A stretch of DNA of 44,236 nucleotides from Rhodospirillales bacterium. Its GTDB lineage: Bacteria; Pseudomonadota; Alphaproteobacteria; Rhodospirillales; UBA2165. The translations under genes were made by a program, and so were the position numbers. Positions 35,122 through 43,217 of the stretch are shown in pieces. Each line of letters opens with the position of its first letter. Position 1 is the first letter of the stretch. The stretch is taken from contig JAPPFK010000085.1 of assembly GCA_028823885.1 (NCBI GenBank), forward strand, positions 1 through 44,236. Reading direction: 5' to 3'. The notes below the pieces were generated by a model, which worked only from the letters and a program-made list of their open reading frames with translations, made no database searches and was not told where the DNA came from.

Positions 35122-35931
35122 TCAGAACGAATATCTGAGCGACAGGCGCACGCCGTGACCCTGGAGCCTCGCCCGCGTCGGCGCCAGATCGAGCGGCAGC
35201 GTCTGGCTCCCGTCGTGCCAGACCACGCGGCCGGGACCCCTCGGCGTGCGGACCTCGCCAAGGTCGCTGTAGCGCCAGGCCAGGTCGAGGGTCACGCGGT
35301 CGTCCAACGCCATCGCGACTCCCGCCGTCGCCATCCATGCCGGCCCCGTCCTGTTCCCGCCCGGCACGATGGTGGTCGTGGCCGGGAAGGTCATCGTGGT
35401 CTCGCCTATCCGGGTATGCGCCGCGCCGATCCCGGCGCCGAGGAACGGCGCGAACGGGCCGGGCTTCGGCACCCCGAGCGCGGCGAGGTCGACAAAGCCG
35501 GCCAGCATGGCCGACACCGACGACAGCCTTGCCGATACGTCCTGCCGCCGATGCGGCGCGAGGAAATTGGCGCGGCCCTCGAATGTGTATCGCGGCCGGG
35601 ATTCGACCAGCGCCTCGAAGCGGAACGCCCCGGCCCCATAGCCGAGGCCGAACTCGATTGCGAGCACCGTCCCGAATTCTCCCACGGACCGGTAGGGCGC
35701 CCCATCGCGGCCGGTCCCGCAGTTGTAGAGCGCATCCGGAGCCTTGCTGGAGCAATCCGTGTCGGTGAACACCGCCTCCCCCGGCCGGTCGAGACCGATG
35801 CCGGCCCGAACGTAATAGTCGCCGGCAGAGGCGGCGCCGGACGCCATCCATAGGGCGAGCGCGGCCAAAGGCGCGGACCAGGACCCCGGCAGCCGCCCGA
35901 TAACCGCGATGACCGGTCTGTTGCCGCGCAC
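35122..35931 (-). CDS. Outer-membrane beta-barrel protein (opacity/OmpA-like)
   Basis: The 269-residue protein has a signal peptide (SAPLAALALWMASGAASA) and alternating strands typical of small porins, with a final aromatic residue (LRYSF) as needed for BAM insertion. Its GTG start follows the SDR stop (TAG) with no gap, suggesting it is the last gene of the ring-hydroxylating oxygenase operon. It may be the entry channel for the substrate, but a general barrel role is equally possible. Confidence 0.78.
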   Translation of the reverse strand: MRGNRPVIAVIGRLPGSWSAPLAALALWMASGAASAGDYYVRAGIGLDRPGEAVFTDTDCSSKAPDALYNCGTGRDGAPYRSVGEFGTVLAIEFGLGYGAGAFRFEALVESRPRYTFEGRANFLAPHRRQDVSARLSSVSAMLAGFVDLAALGVPKPGPFAPFLGAGIGAAHTRIGETTMTFPATTTIVPGGNRTGPAWMATAGVAMALDDRVTLDLAWRYSDLGEVRTPRGPGRVVWHDGSQTLPLDLAPTRARLQGHGVRLSLRYSF

Positions 35932-36714
35932 CTAGAGGTTTACCCCTGCCTGACCGGCGACGCTGCCGACATCGATGATGGTGCCCGACATCTGCTCTGC
36001 TTCGTCCGACAGCAGAAAGGCCACCGCGTTGGCGACATCCCGCGGAGAGGTCTGGCGGCCGGAAACCGTTTCGGGCGGCGGCGGATCACCGCCCGCCGCC
36101 ATCTCCTCGACCATGCCCGACGCGGTCTGCGGTCCCGGCACCACCACGTTGACCCGGATGCCGTCGGCGCGGTGATCATGGGCCAGGGCGGCGGACAAGG
36201 CGAAGACCCCGCCCTTGCTTGCCGAATAGGCAAGAATGCCGGGCTTCCCGTAGCCGGCGCCGGACCCCACGTTGACGATCGATCCGCCGCCGGCCTCCTT
36301 CATCAGCGGGATCACCGCCTTGCAGGTGAGGAACTGTCCCTTGAGGTTGACCGCGACCGTCCGCTCGAAGGTCTCTTCATCGGTGTCCAGGATGGTGCCC
36401 ACGGGCCGGATCGCCGCGTTGTTGACGAGCCCGTGGACCCGGCCGTGAGCCGAGGCCGCGGCCTTCACCGCCGCCGCCACCTGGGCGGCATCGCTGACGT
36501 CCGCCTCGATGATCTCGGCAATCAGGTTTTCGGCTTCGAGTGCATCGCGGGTGCCGGCGATCCCGCCCTCGGCGGCGCTCCCGACCTGCCGGGCGTCGAG
36601 CCCCAGACCCACCACCGGCCAGCCCCGGCGGGCGAGATCGAGGACAATGCCCCGGCCGATCCCGTAGGTGGCGCCTGTGACGATGACGGCGCCCGGCCTG
36701 TCTTCGCCGGCCAC
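35932..36714 (-). CDS. Short-chain dehydrogenase/reductase, likely dihydrodiol dehydrogenase
   Basis: The start is a GTG sharing its first G with the preceding TAG (260 residues). It has the cofactor motif TGATYGIG (13-20), NNAA (98-101), Ser151, and the catalytic Tyr163-x3-Lys167 (YSASK). Its place directly after the beta subunit of the ring-hydroxylating oxygenase suggests it oxidises the cis-dihydrodiol to a catechol, a step normally performed by such SDRs. Substrate assignment is inference. Confidence 0.88.
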   Translation of the reverse strand: MAGEDRPGAVIVTGATYGIGRGIVLDLARRGWPVVGLGLDARQVGSAAEGGIAGTRDALEAENLIAEIIEADVSDAAQVAAAVKAAASAHGRVHGLVNNAAIRPVGTILDTDEETFERTVAVNLKGQFLTCKAVIPLMKEAGGGSIVNVGSGAGYGKPGILAYSASKGGVFALSAALAHDHRADGIRVNVVVPGPQTASGMVEEMAAGGDPPPPETVSGRQTSPRDVANAVAFLLSDEAEQMSGTIIDVGSVAGQAGVNL

Positions 36715-37247
36715 TAGAAGAACACCGTCAGGTTCTTGGCGAGCAGCACGTTTTGATCGAGGAAGATGCGGCGTTCGGCGATCCTGAAGCCGCCCGGCGC
36801 CCGCTTCAGCCGGTCGTGGCGCTTGCCGACGAACGTATCGGTCTCGGTCTCGTTGCGGCTGCGATAGAGGAGGAACCGGCATCGGGCGGCGATCCCGTCG
36901 CCATCCTCCTCCACCTGCAGGTTGGAGATCAGGTGGCTGGTGCGGGAGACGGGTTCTTCCGCCCAGTGCAGTCCGGTCATGATCTGCTTCACCCGCTGCT
37001 CGAGTTCGAACTTGCCTTCGTCGAACCAGTTCAAATCCTTGCCCGCCTCGGTCAGTTCCCCCTCCCACTCGCCGAAGGCCTTGTTGCGGGTAAGGGGCAT
37101 CCAGTAGTGGATGTCCTCGTCCAGGAGATCGAGCCAGGCCTCGAATTGCCGCGCATCCAGCAGTTCCGCCTCCATGGCGTAGAACCGTTCGACGGCGTGG
37201 CGCAGCAGAAGCCGCTCCAATTCCGGCGTGTCCCGGTGGCTGTCCAT
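36714..37247 (-). CDS. Aromatic-ring-hydroxylating dioxygenase, beta subunit
   Basis: The start at 37247 overlaps the alpha-subunit stop (TAATG), giving 177 residues, the usual size. The small-subunit pattern is present: FYAMEAELLDARQFEAWLDLL, DIHYWMP, RTSHLISNLQV and KRHDRLKR. Beta subunits form the structural face of the alpha3beta3 hexamer and affect substrate choice. It overlaps the SDR gene by one base at its 3' end. Confidence 0.93.
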   Translation of the reverse strand: MDSHRDTPELERLLLRHAVERFYAMEAELLDARQFEAWLDLLDEDIHYWMPLTRNKAFGEWEGELTEAGKDLNWFDEGKFELEQRVKQIMTGLHWAEEPVSRTSHLISNLQVEEDGDGIAARCRFLLYRSRNETETDTFVGKRHDRLKRAPGGFRIAERRIFLDQNVLLAKNLTVFF

Positions 37248-38635
37248 TATTCCGCCGCCTCGGCATTCTTTCCGGCGCGCTGCGCACTGGGCTTCCGCGC
37301 GCCCTGCGCGCCGGGCGGGGTATCCAGATAGCGGGCCCAGCAATCGAAGAACGCCCGCTGGTTCTGTTCGGACACATCCTCGGTGGCGTAAATGTCGCCG
37401 CCCAGCCATTCGGCCGGCCAGCCCCGCTTCTCGTGGCCCTGCCCCATGCCGTAGTGATAATCGAAGCGCCGCGCGATGGTGCCGCGGGCGCCCTCATGGG
37501 CGTAGCCCCAGTTTTCCATGTCGTCCTGCTCGGTGAGCCCGGACGGCCCCTGATAGCGGATGACGTAGTGGCGGAGAACGTTTTTGACCTCGTCCGGCGC
37601 GTCCTTGGGCACCAGGAAGATGCGCCAGGCCTCCGTCTCGTGCGGCCCCACCGGGTTCCAGGTGCCCATGGACTGGACCCCGTTGGAATAGGAGACGTTG
37701 GGGAAGATGGTCCCGCCATGACCGAAGAAGCGCGCCTTCTCGCCCAGCCGTTCCCGGCGCTTGGCGTAGCACTCCCGGAAGTAATCCTCGACCACCGGCA
37801 TTTCCTGGTAAGTGGGCATGTACTCGTAATCTTCCTTGAAGTATTCGCCCCGCGCGGTGTGGCCGATGCCGGGGAAACAGATGTTGAGCCTGTGGAGTTC
37901 CCGGGCCCGGGTCACGGCGTCATAGGTGTGCCGGCCCTCGACGCCGGCCGGCGAGAGGATCACCGCGTCGACCGAGGCATGCGACGGGTTGTGGTAGTAG
38001 TCGCCGCCGAAATTCTCCGCCGCGAACTTCCAGTTGCAGGGCATCCGCCATTTGAAGGTGCCGCCGAAGGCCTCCCATTCGCCGAAGCCGCCGTCGAACG
38101 TCCGGCAGTAATCATCGAAGTAGAAGCGAAAGTCCCCGAGATAGTCTTCGAACCCGGGCGTTTCCTCGTCCCAGCAGGCGAATACGTAGCCGTGGTACTC
38201 GGCCACCCTGGCTTCGATCAGGCCCCATTCGGCGGTGTCGAGCTCGTTGTGGTAGCCGCTTTCCAGTTTCGGAACGGCGATCAGGCCGCCCTCGTCCGAG
38301 TAAACCCAGGCGTGATAGGGGCAGGTGAACTTGCGGCTGTTTCCCTGGTCATACCGGCACACCCGCATGCCCCGGTGACGGCAGGTGTTGAGGAAGACGT
38401 GAAGCTTGCCGTTGCGGTCCCGGTTGAAGATGACCGATTCCTCGCCCATGCGGCCGAGGACGAAATCGCCCGGCTCCGGGACCTGGCTCGCGTGCCCGAC
38501 GAACAGCCAGCAGCGGGCGAACAAGCGCTCGAGTTCGTCCTCATAGACGGACCGGCTGGAAAAAACCTCACGGCTGATCCGCCCCTCCGAGGTGCGTACC
38601 AGTCCACCTAGATATTTCCGATCTCCGCCCGCCAT
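37247..38635 (-). CDS. Aromatic-ring-hydroxylating dioxygenase, alpha subunit (Rieske)
   Basis: The ATG at 38635 gives 462 residues; the open frame before it is not family-like. The Rieske site is complete: C85-x-H87 and C105-x2-H108. The mononuclear iron site reads ENFGGDYYHNPSHAS with D212, H215 and H219. The His pair is H-x3-H, one residue shorter than the H-x4-H of naphthalene-type enzymes. Electrons must come from a ferredoxin and reductase, neither of which is encoded in the window. It heads a four-gene overlapping operon and is divergent from a VOC dioxygenase gene. Confidence 0.95.
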   Translation of the reverse strand: MAGGDRKYLGGLVRTSEGRISREVFSSRSVYEDELERLFARCWLFVGHASQVPEPGDFVLGRMGEESVIFNRDRNGKLHVFLNTCRHRGMRVCRYDQGNSRKFTCPYHAWVYSDEGGLIAVPKLESGYHNELDTAEWGLIEARVAEYHGYVFACWDEETPGFEDYLGDFRFYFDDYCRTFDGGFGEWEAFGGTFKWRMPCNWKFAAENFGGDYYHNPSHASVDAVILSPAGVEGRHTYDAVTRARELHRLNICFPGIGHTARGEYFKEDYEYMPTYQEMPVVEDYFRECYAKRRERLGEKARFFGHGGTIFPNVSYSNGVQSMGTWNPVGPHETEAWRIFLVPKDAPDEVKNVLRHYVIRYQGPSGLTEQDDMENWGYAHEGARGTIARRFDYHYGMGQGHEKRGWPAEWLGGDIYATEDVSEQNQRAFFDCWARYLDTPPGAQGARKPSAQRAGKNAEAAE

Positions 38636-38662
38636 GGAGCCAAATCCCGCCTGTTCGGCCGA

Positions 38663-38692
38663 ACTATAGCCATCGCCGGACGGCGCGGGCAA
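38663..38692 (-). promoter_or_regulatory. Candidate promoter of the Rieske oxygenase operon
   Basis: On the minus strand TTGCCC (complement of 38687-38692) and TATAGT (complement of 38663-38668) are 18 bases apart. They lie in the divergent region and would give a leader of about 20 bases before the alpha-subunit ATG. Confidence 0.45.
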
Positions 38693-38786
38693 TCCCGGCC
38701 GGCCGAGACCGGTCAACGGTCAGGGCCGCGAAGACCATTCCATTCCCCGATTCCGGTTTGCTAGAGTGACCCGAGGAGGAAGTCAG

Positions 38787-39647
38787 ATGATCGAGTTACG
38801 CGATCTCAGCTACGTACGCATGGGCACCCGGGACCTGGACGGGGCCGAGACCTATGGCAAGGAGATACTCGGCTTCCAGCCGATCCGGCGGGACAACGGC
38901 CAGCTTTATCTCCGCACCAGCTACCGGGACCATACGGTGTGCTATTTCGAGGGCGATCCCGGGGACCATGCCGTCGGCATCGAAATCAAGGACTGGTACG
39001 GCCTCGAGGACGCGATGGCCTACCTGAACGGCCAGGGCATCGCCTGCACCCGGGGCACGGCCGAAGAGATCGCCGACCGGCACGTCATGGACATGGCCTG
39101 GTTCAGGGATCCGACCGGCAACCGGATGGAACTGGTGACCCGGCCCGAGGATGCCAACCGGCGCTATTTTCCGACCCGGGACGCCGGCGTGCTGGGCCTC
39201 GGCCACATCGGTCTCAACACCACCGATCCGCCCCGGGACGAGAAGTTCTGGGTCACCCATTTCAACATCAAGGTCAGCGACTGGATCGGCACCTCGCCGC
39301 TTCTGCGGATGAAGAACGTCCATCATCAGATCGCGCTGTTCCCGACCGATCATCCGGGCATTCAGCACGTCAACCATCAGGTGGAGAGCATCGATGACAT
39401 CATGCGGTCCTGGTACTTCCTTCAGGAGCGTCAGGTGAAGATCGTCTTCGGCCCCGGCCGCCACATCACGTCGGGCGGGTATTTTCTCTACTTCGAGGGT
39501 CATGACGGCATGGTGTTCGAATATTCGAACTCGGACCGCAACATCGTCGACGACGATGCGGCCTACCGGCCGCGGCAGTTCCCGTTCGCCGACGCGTCGT
39601 TGTGCGGCTGGGGCGCGGTGCCCGATATCGCCGAGTTCCAAAGCTGA
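38787..39647 (+). CDS. Extradiol dioxygenase (BphC/VOC type)
   Basis: GAGGAGGA precedes the ATG at 38787 (286 residues). Two VOC domains are present, the second with all three iron ligands: H140 (LGHIGL), H197 (VNHQVE) and E245 (VFEYS). This is the 2,3-dihydroxybiphenyl dioxygenase arrangement. Being divergent from the ring-hydroxylating oxygenase, it is the natural candidate to cleave the catechol made by that operon. It overlaps the region upstream of the aldolase-like gene and is probably co-transcribed with it. Confidence 0.92.
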   Translation: MIELRDLSYVRMGTRDLDGAETYGKEILGFQPIRRDNGQLYLRTSYRDHTVCYFEGDPGDHAVGIEIKDWYGLEDAMAYLNGQGIACTRGTAEEIADRHVMDMAWFRDPTGNRMELVTRPEDANRRYFPTRDAGVLGLGHIGLNTTDPPRDEKFWVTHFNIKVSDWIGTSPLLRMKNVHHQIALFPTDHPGIQHVNHQVESIDDIMRSWYFLQERQVKIVFGPGRHITSGGYFLYFEGHDGMVFEYSNSDRNIVDDDAAYRPRQFPFADASLCGWGAVPDIAEFQS

Positions 39648-39673
39648 GCGAAAAGACGCAGATTCTCGTCCGT

Positions 39674-40330
39674 ATGGCGGCCCGGGCGCTGGCCCGCGCC
39701 GGCCTCGTGCACGCCTATGGCCATTGCAGCGCGCGGCTCGATGCCGACAGCTTTCTGGTCTGCGCCCCCAATCCCATGGGCCTGATCGAACCCGGCGAAG
39801 ACGGCAGCGTGGTGCCGGTCGAGGGGCCGTTGCCCGAAGGCGTGCTGGGCGAGGTCCGCATCCATCAGCAGATCTACCGGCGCCGGCCGGATGTCGGCGG
39901 CGTGGTGCGCTCCATGCCGATGAACGTCATGGCCCTGTCCGCGATGGCGAAAACGCCGAAGGCGCGGCACGGCTTCGGTTCCTATTTCGCGCCCGAACCG
40001 CCGCTCTGGGACGATCCCCTGCTTCTCCGCTCGGACGAGCAGGCGGCGGCGCTCGCGGATCTGTTCGGCGGCGGACGCGCCCTGATCATGCGCGGCAACG
40101 GCTGCGTCACGGCGGGCGGGACGCTCGAGGAAGCGGTGGTTTTCACCTGGTATCTGGAGGACGCCGCCCGGGTGGAATTGGAGGCGCTGAAATGCGGCGA
40201 GGCGGATGCCGCGCCCGTGATGACCCCGGAGCAGGTCGAAATCCGCGCCGTCGGCACGGGCCGGATTTATGAACGAATGTGGGAGTACCTCACCGACGGC
40301 GACCCGGAAGCCGCCGCCGGCGAGGCCTAA
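39674..40330 (+). CDS. Class II aldolase-like protein lacking the zinc histidines
   Basis: The fold is recognisable from ALARAGLVHAYGHCSARL and GEVRIHQQIYRRRPDVGGVV (E60 kept), but all three zinc-binding His positions are changed: R79 and M81 in VVRSMP, where a related protein has LHIHP, and N142 in MRGNGC where it has MRSHGA. The start is uncertain: ATG 39674 has no Shine-Dalgarno sequence, while GTG 39602 or CTG 39644 (overlapping the upstream stop) would add the usual N-terminal helix. It may be a pseudoenzyme or a different-chemistry lyase in the ring-cleavage pathway. Confidence 0.8.
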   Translation: MAARALARAGLVHAYGHCSARLDADSFLVCAPNPMGLIEPGEDGSVVPVEGPLPEGVLGEVRIHQQIYRRRPDVGGVVRSMPMNVMALSAMAKTPKARHGFGSYFAPEPPLWDDPLLLRSDEQAAALADLFGGGRALIMRGNGCVTAGGTLEEAVVFTWYLEDAARVELEALKCGEADAAPVMTPEQVEIRAVGTGRIYERMWEYLTDGDPEAAAGEA

Positions 40331-40363
40331 CACCCCCCTCGAAGCTCTCGACGCTTTCGGGCG

Positions 40364-41452
40364 CTATTTGCGCGTCATCAGTTCCTTGAAGTAGGCGACG
40401 ATCTTGGGATCGACCGTGTCCACCGAATTGACGATCTTGACGCCCTCTTCGACGCTGACGGACTGCGGCGGCAACCCGATGCTCTTCAGCATCTTCGGCG
40501 CCAGATCCGGGTCCTTCCACGCCTTGGCGAAACCCTCGCGCAATGGATTGTTGGCGGCGTCCGGCGTGCCGCGCGGCGAGAACGACGCGTAGATCATGTT
40601 GCCGGTCACCTTCTGCATCCACTTGTGCGCTTCCCAGGCGATGCCGGACGGTTCCTTGCCCTTCACCTGCTTGTAGTACTCATAGATGTTGGGCATGTCC
40701 TTGATGAACGGCGACTTCTTGATCGTCCCGTCGGCACCGACCGCCGGATAGTAGAACAGGGGAATGACCTCTCCGGCCTTCACCACCGAGGGTTCCACCC
40801 GGTTGCGGTAGAAGTTGATGCCGGTTGTGGTCAGGTTGGTCTCGCCCTTGCGAACCGAGGCATAGGCCTTGGGCGGATTGAGGCCGGGCACGTAGATGTA
40901 ATTTTTGACGCCCAGCATCTCCAGGCTGGTGCGGATCGACAGATCGAGCACGCTGGTCGGACGGTTGCCGGCCAGGACGATGTTCTTGGCCGTCAACAGG
41001 TCGTCCCGGGTCTTGATGTTGTCGGGGCCGCCCGTCTTGATGTAGCTCATCCGGGGAATCGGCTGACCCGTGATGAAATTCATCTTCGAGTAGTCGGCCC
41101 GAAGACCCTTGGAGCCGGTCACCCGGCCCACCGGGTTCCAGGCGCTGTAGATGATGGTCATCCCGTCGGGACGGGTTTTTTCCCAAAGCAGGTTCCAGGG
41201 CTTCTGGCCGCCGGCGCCCGGCATGTTCTTGACGACGATTTCCGGGTTGCCCGGTATGTGTTTGTTGAGGAACGGCGCCAGCAGTCTCAGGCTGGTGTCC
41301 GCCCCGCCGCCGGCCCGCGAGCCGGTCAGGATGGTGAGGGTCTTGCCTGCGTAGTATTCGGCGGCGGTCACGGAAGTGACCGGTGCACTGAGCGCCGCCG
41401 CGGAAACCCCTGCAAAAAGGCCCGCGAGGACGGCTATTCGCGATTTCACCAT
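40364..41452 (-). CDS. TctC-family (tripartite tricarboxylate) periplasmic binding protein
   Basis: The 362-residue protein starts with a signal peptide (MVKSRIAVLAGLFAGVSAAALSAPVTSVTAA) after GGGGAGG. The family pattern follows: YYAGKTLTILTGSRAGGGAD, LAPFLNKHIPGNPEIVVKNMPGAGG. Such proteins capture carboxylates for TctAB permeases, but no tctA or tctB lies in the window, which is common for this greatly expanded family. The aromatic genes on both sides suggest an aromatic or dicarboxylic acid ligand. Confidence 0.9.
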   Translation of the reverse strand: MVKSRIAVLAGLFAGVSAAALSAPVTSVTAAEYYAGKTLTILTGSRAGGGADTSLRLLAPFLNKHIPGNPEIVVKNMPGAGGQKPWNLLWEKTRPDGMTIIYSAWNPVGRVTGSKGLRADYSKMNFITGQPIPRMSYIKTGGPDNIKTRDDLLTAKNIVLAGNRPTSVLDLSIRTSLEMLGVKNYIYVPGLNPPKAYASVRKGETNLTTTGINFYRNRVEPSVVKAGEVIPLFYYPAVGADGTIKKSPFIKDMPNIYEYYKQVKGKEPSGIAWEAHKWMQKVTGNMIYASFSPRGTPDAANNPLREGFAKAWKDPDLAPKMLKSIGLPPQSVSVEEGVKIVNSVDTVDPKIVAYFKELMTRK

Positions 41453-41543
41453 AGTTTCCTCCCCTAATGGCGATCACATTTTTAAAAGTGATCATGCTCA
41501 GGAATTTAGCGTAGACCCGATCGGGGAGCGGGCGCAAGGGAGC

Positions 41544-43217
41544 TTAGGCGCCGCGAACCGTATCCACCATTTGACCGCAATCGGTGGGCAGCGCCCCGCC
41601 CCGCCAGGCGACATGCCCGTCGGGCCTGACGAGAACCAGGGGCTGCTCGTAAAGCGCCGCGATATCGTCGTTTTCTATATCCCGCACGGACAACGGCACG
41701 CCCCGGTCCCTGGCGGCGGATTCCAGGTCGGCGGTCCCGGCGCCGTCAAATCGCAGCAGCGTAAAGCCGCGTCCGAACAGGTCGAGGGTGGAGGTTTTCT
41801 CATCCAGCCACGCATGGGGCGCCCGATGACCGGGCCGGGCCGTCGGGGTGTAGTTCATCACCTCGAAGGGCGGTTCGGGCGTGCCGTCCGGCAGGATGAC
41901 CGGCGAGCCCTCGTAGCGATAGCCGAGGGGCACGCCCTCCATTACGTATTCCCGGTCGAAACGCTCGGCGTAGATGGCCTCGCCGATGCGTTTCCGGAGG
42001 TCGCGGCCCTCCGGCGCGGTCACGTCTTCGGCGCCCCTGGGCAGCTTCGAGAATTGGGTAAAGTTGCGGGCGGCTTCGTTGACGATGGTCCAGGCGACGG
42101 GCCGGCGCTCGGTATCGTAACTGGCGACCAGCGCGTCGCCGCCCCAGCCTTCGAGACGCGCGGCGATCTTCCACGCCGCGTCCACCGCCTCCTGAATGCC
42201 GGTATTCATGCCGAAGCCGCCGGTGGGCGACATCTGGTGGACCGCGTCGCCGGCCAGCAGGATGCGGCCTTCCTGAAACCGCTCGGCGACGGCCCGGCGG
42301 CGCTCCCACGGCAGCACCGAATAGATCTCGTGTTCGATCTCCCTGCCGGCCGCGCGGCAAAGCTCCCGGCTCATCACCTCGAACGACGGCACCTCGCCGC
42401 CGGGCACCCGCATGAGCGAGAACCGCCAGAGGTCCTTGCCGTTGATGGAGACGATGTCCGCCCAAACGCCTTCGCCGTCGATCATCCATTGCATGACGCA
42501 GCGGCCGTGCCTGAACAGCGCATCGTGATCCTCGGACCGGAAGAAGGCGTTGACGTTGTAGTTCATGGACATGTCGCCTTCGAGGCCGATGCCCAACTGG
42601 TCCCGCACCCCGCTCTCGGCCCCGTCGCAAGCGATCATGTATTGGGCGCGGATGGATTTGGTCCCGCCGGTCCCGATGTCGGTCACCCGGGCGGTCACCC
42701 CGTCGGCATCCTGGGAGACCTCGTCGAGCTCATGGGAATAGAGGTTGGCCGCGCCGCCGAGCGCCATGGCGTGGTCGCGCAGGATGGGGTCGAAATAGAT
42801 CTGCGAGCAACGCTGGATAGCCTCCGGCGAATTGATGCAGGGCTCGTCCTTGCGGGCCGGAAATTCGTAGCGGGCCAGTTGATGGCCCGACGACGCCGTC
42901 AGGAACCGGATATTACGGGGAAAATCCTCCGGGACCGAGCTTTCCCGCACCTTCCGGGCGATGCCCCAACGGCGGCAGTGCTCGACGGTCCGCACCCCCA
43001 CCTGGTTCATTTTGGGATGTCTGACGTCGCCGTCCCGGCGCTCGATCAAGGCGCTCCCGATCCCCCGCCAGGCAAGCTCGATGGAGGCGGAGAGCCCCAC
43101 CGGCCCGGCGCCGACGATGAGAACCGGGATGTCCAGGTCATGCTCGATCGGTATGCCCCCCGCGGATTGCCGCCGCTTGGCCGTTCCACTAGTCTCGGTC
43201 TTCGGGGAGGATGCCAT
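41544..43217 (-). CDS. FAD-dependent aromatic hydroxylase (PheA/MhpA/TetX group)
   Basis: The protein (up to 557 residues) has the three class A flavoprotein fingerprints: VLIVGAGPVGLS, MIACDGAESGVRDQ and RILLAGDAVHQMSPTGGFGMNTGIQ, and a C-terminal thioredoxin-like region ending about VLVRPDGHVAWRG, as in phenol hydroxylases. The ATG at 43217 overlaps the divergent VOC gene start by two bases and has no Shine-Dalgarno sequence; no other ATG or GTG lies before the FAD motif, so the true start is unclear. A plus-strand promoter (TTGCCG-N17-TAGTCT, 43167-43195) lies inside its first codons. Confidence 0.9.
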   Translation of the reverse strand: MASSPKTETSGTAKRRQSAGGIPIEHDLDIPVLIVGAGPVGLSASIELAWRGIGSALIERRDGDVRHPKMNQVGVRTVEHCRRWGIARKVRESSVPEDFPRNIRFLTASSGHQLARYEFPARKDEPCINSPEAIQRCSQIYFDPILRDHAMALGGAANLYSHELDEVSQDADGVTARVTDIGTGGTKSIRAQYMIACDGAESGVRDQLGIGLEGDMSMNYNVNAFFRSEDHDALFRHGRCVMQWMIDGEGVWADIVSINGKDLWRFSLMRVPGGEVPSFEVMSRELCRAAGREIEHEIYSVLPWERRRAVAERFQEGRILLAGDAVHQMSPTGGFGMNTGIQEAVDAAWKIAARLEGWGGDALVASYDTERRPVAWTIVNEAARNFTQFSKLPRGAEDVTAPEGRDLRKRIGEAIYAERFDREYVMEGVPLGYRYEGSPVILPDGTPEPPFEVMNYTPTARPGHRAPHAWLDEKTSTLDLFGRGFTLLRFDGAGTADLESAARDRGVPLSVRDIENDDIAALYEQPLVLVRPDGHVAWRGGALPTDCGQMVDTVRGA

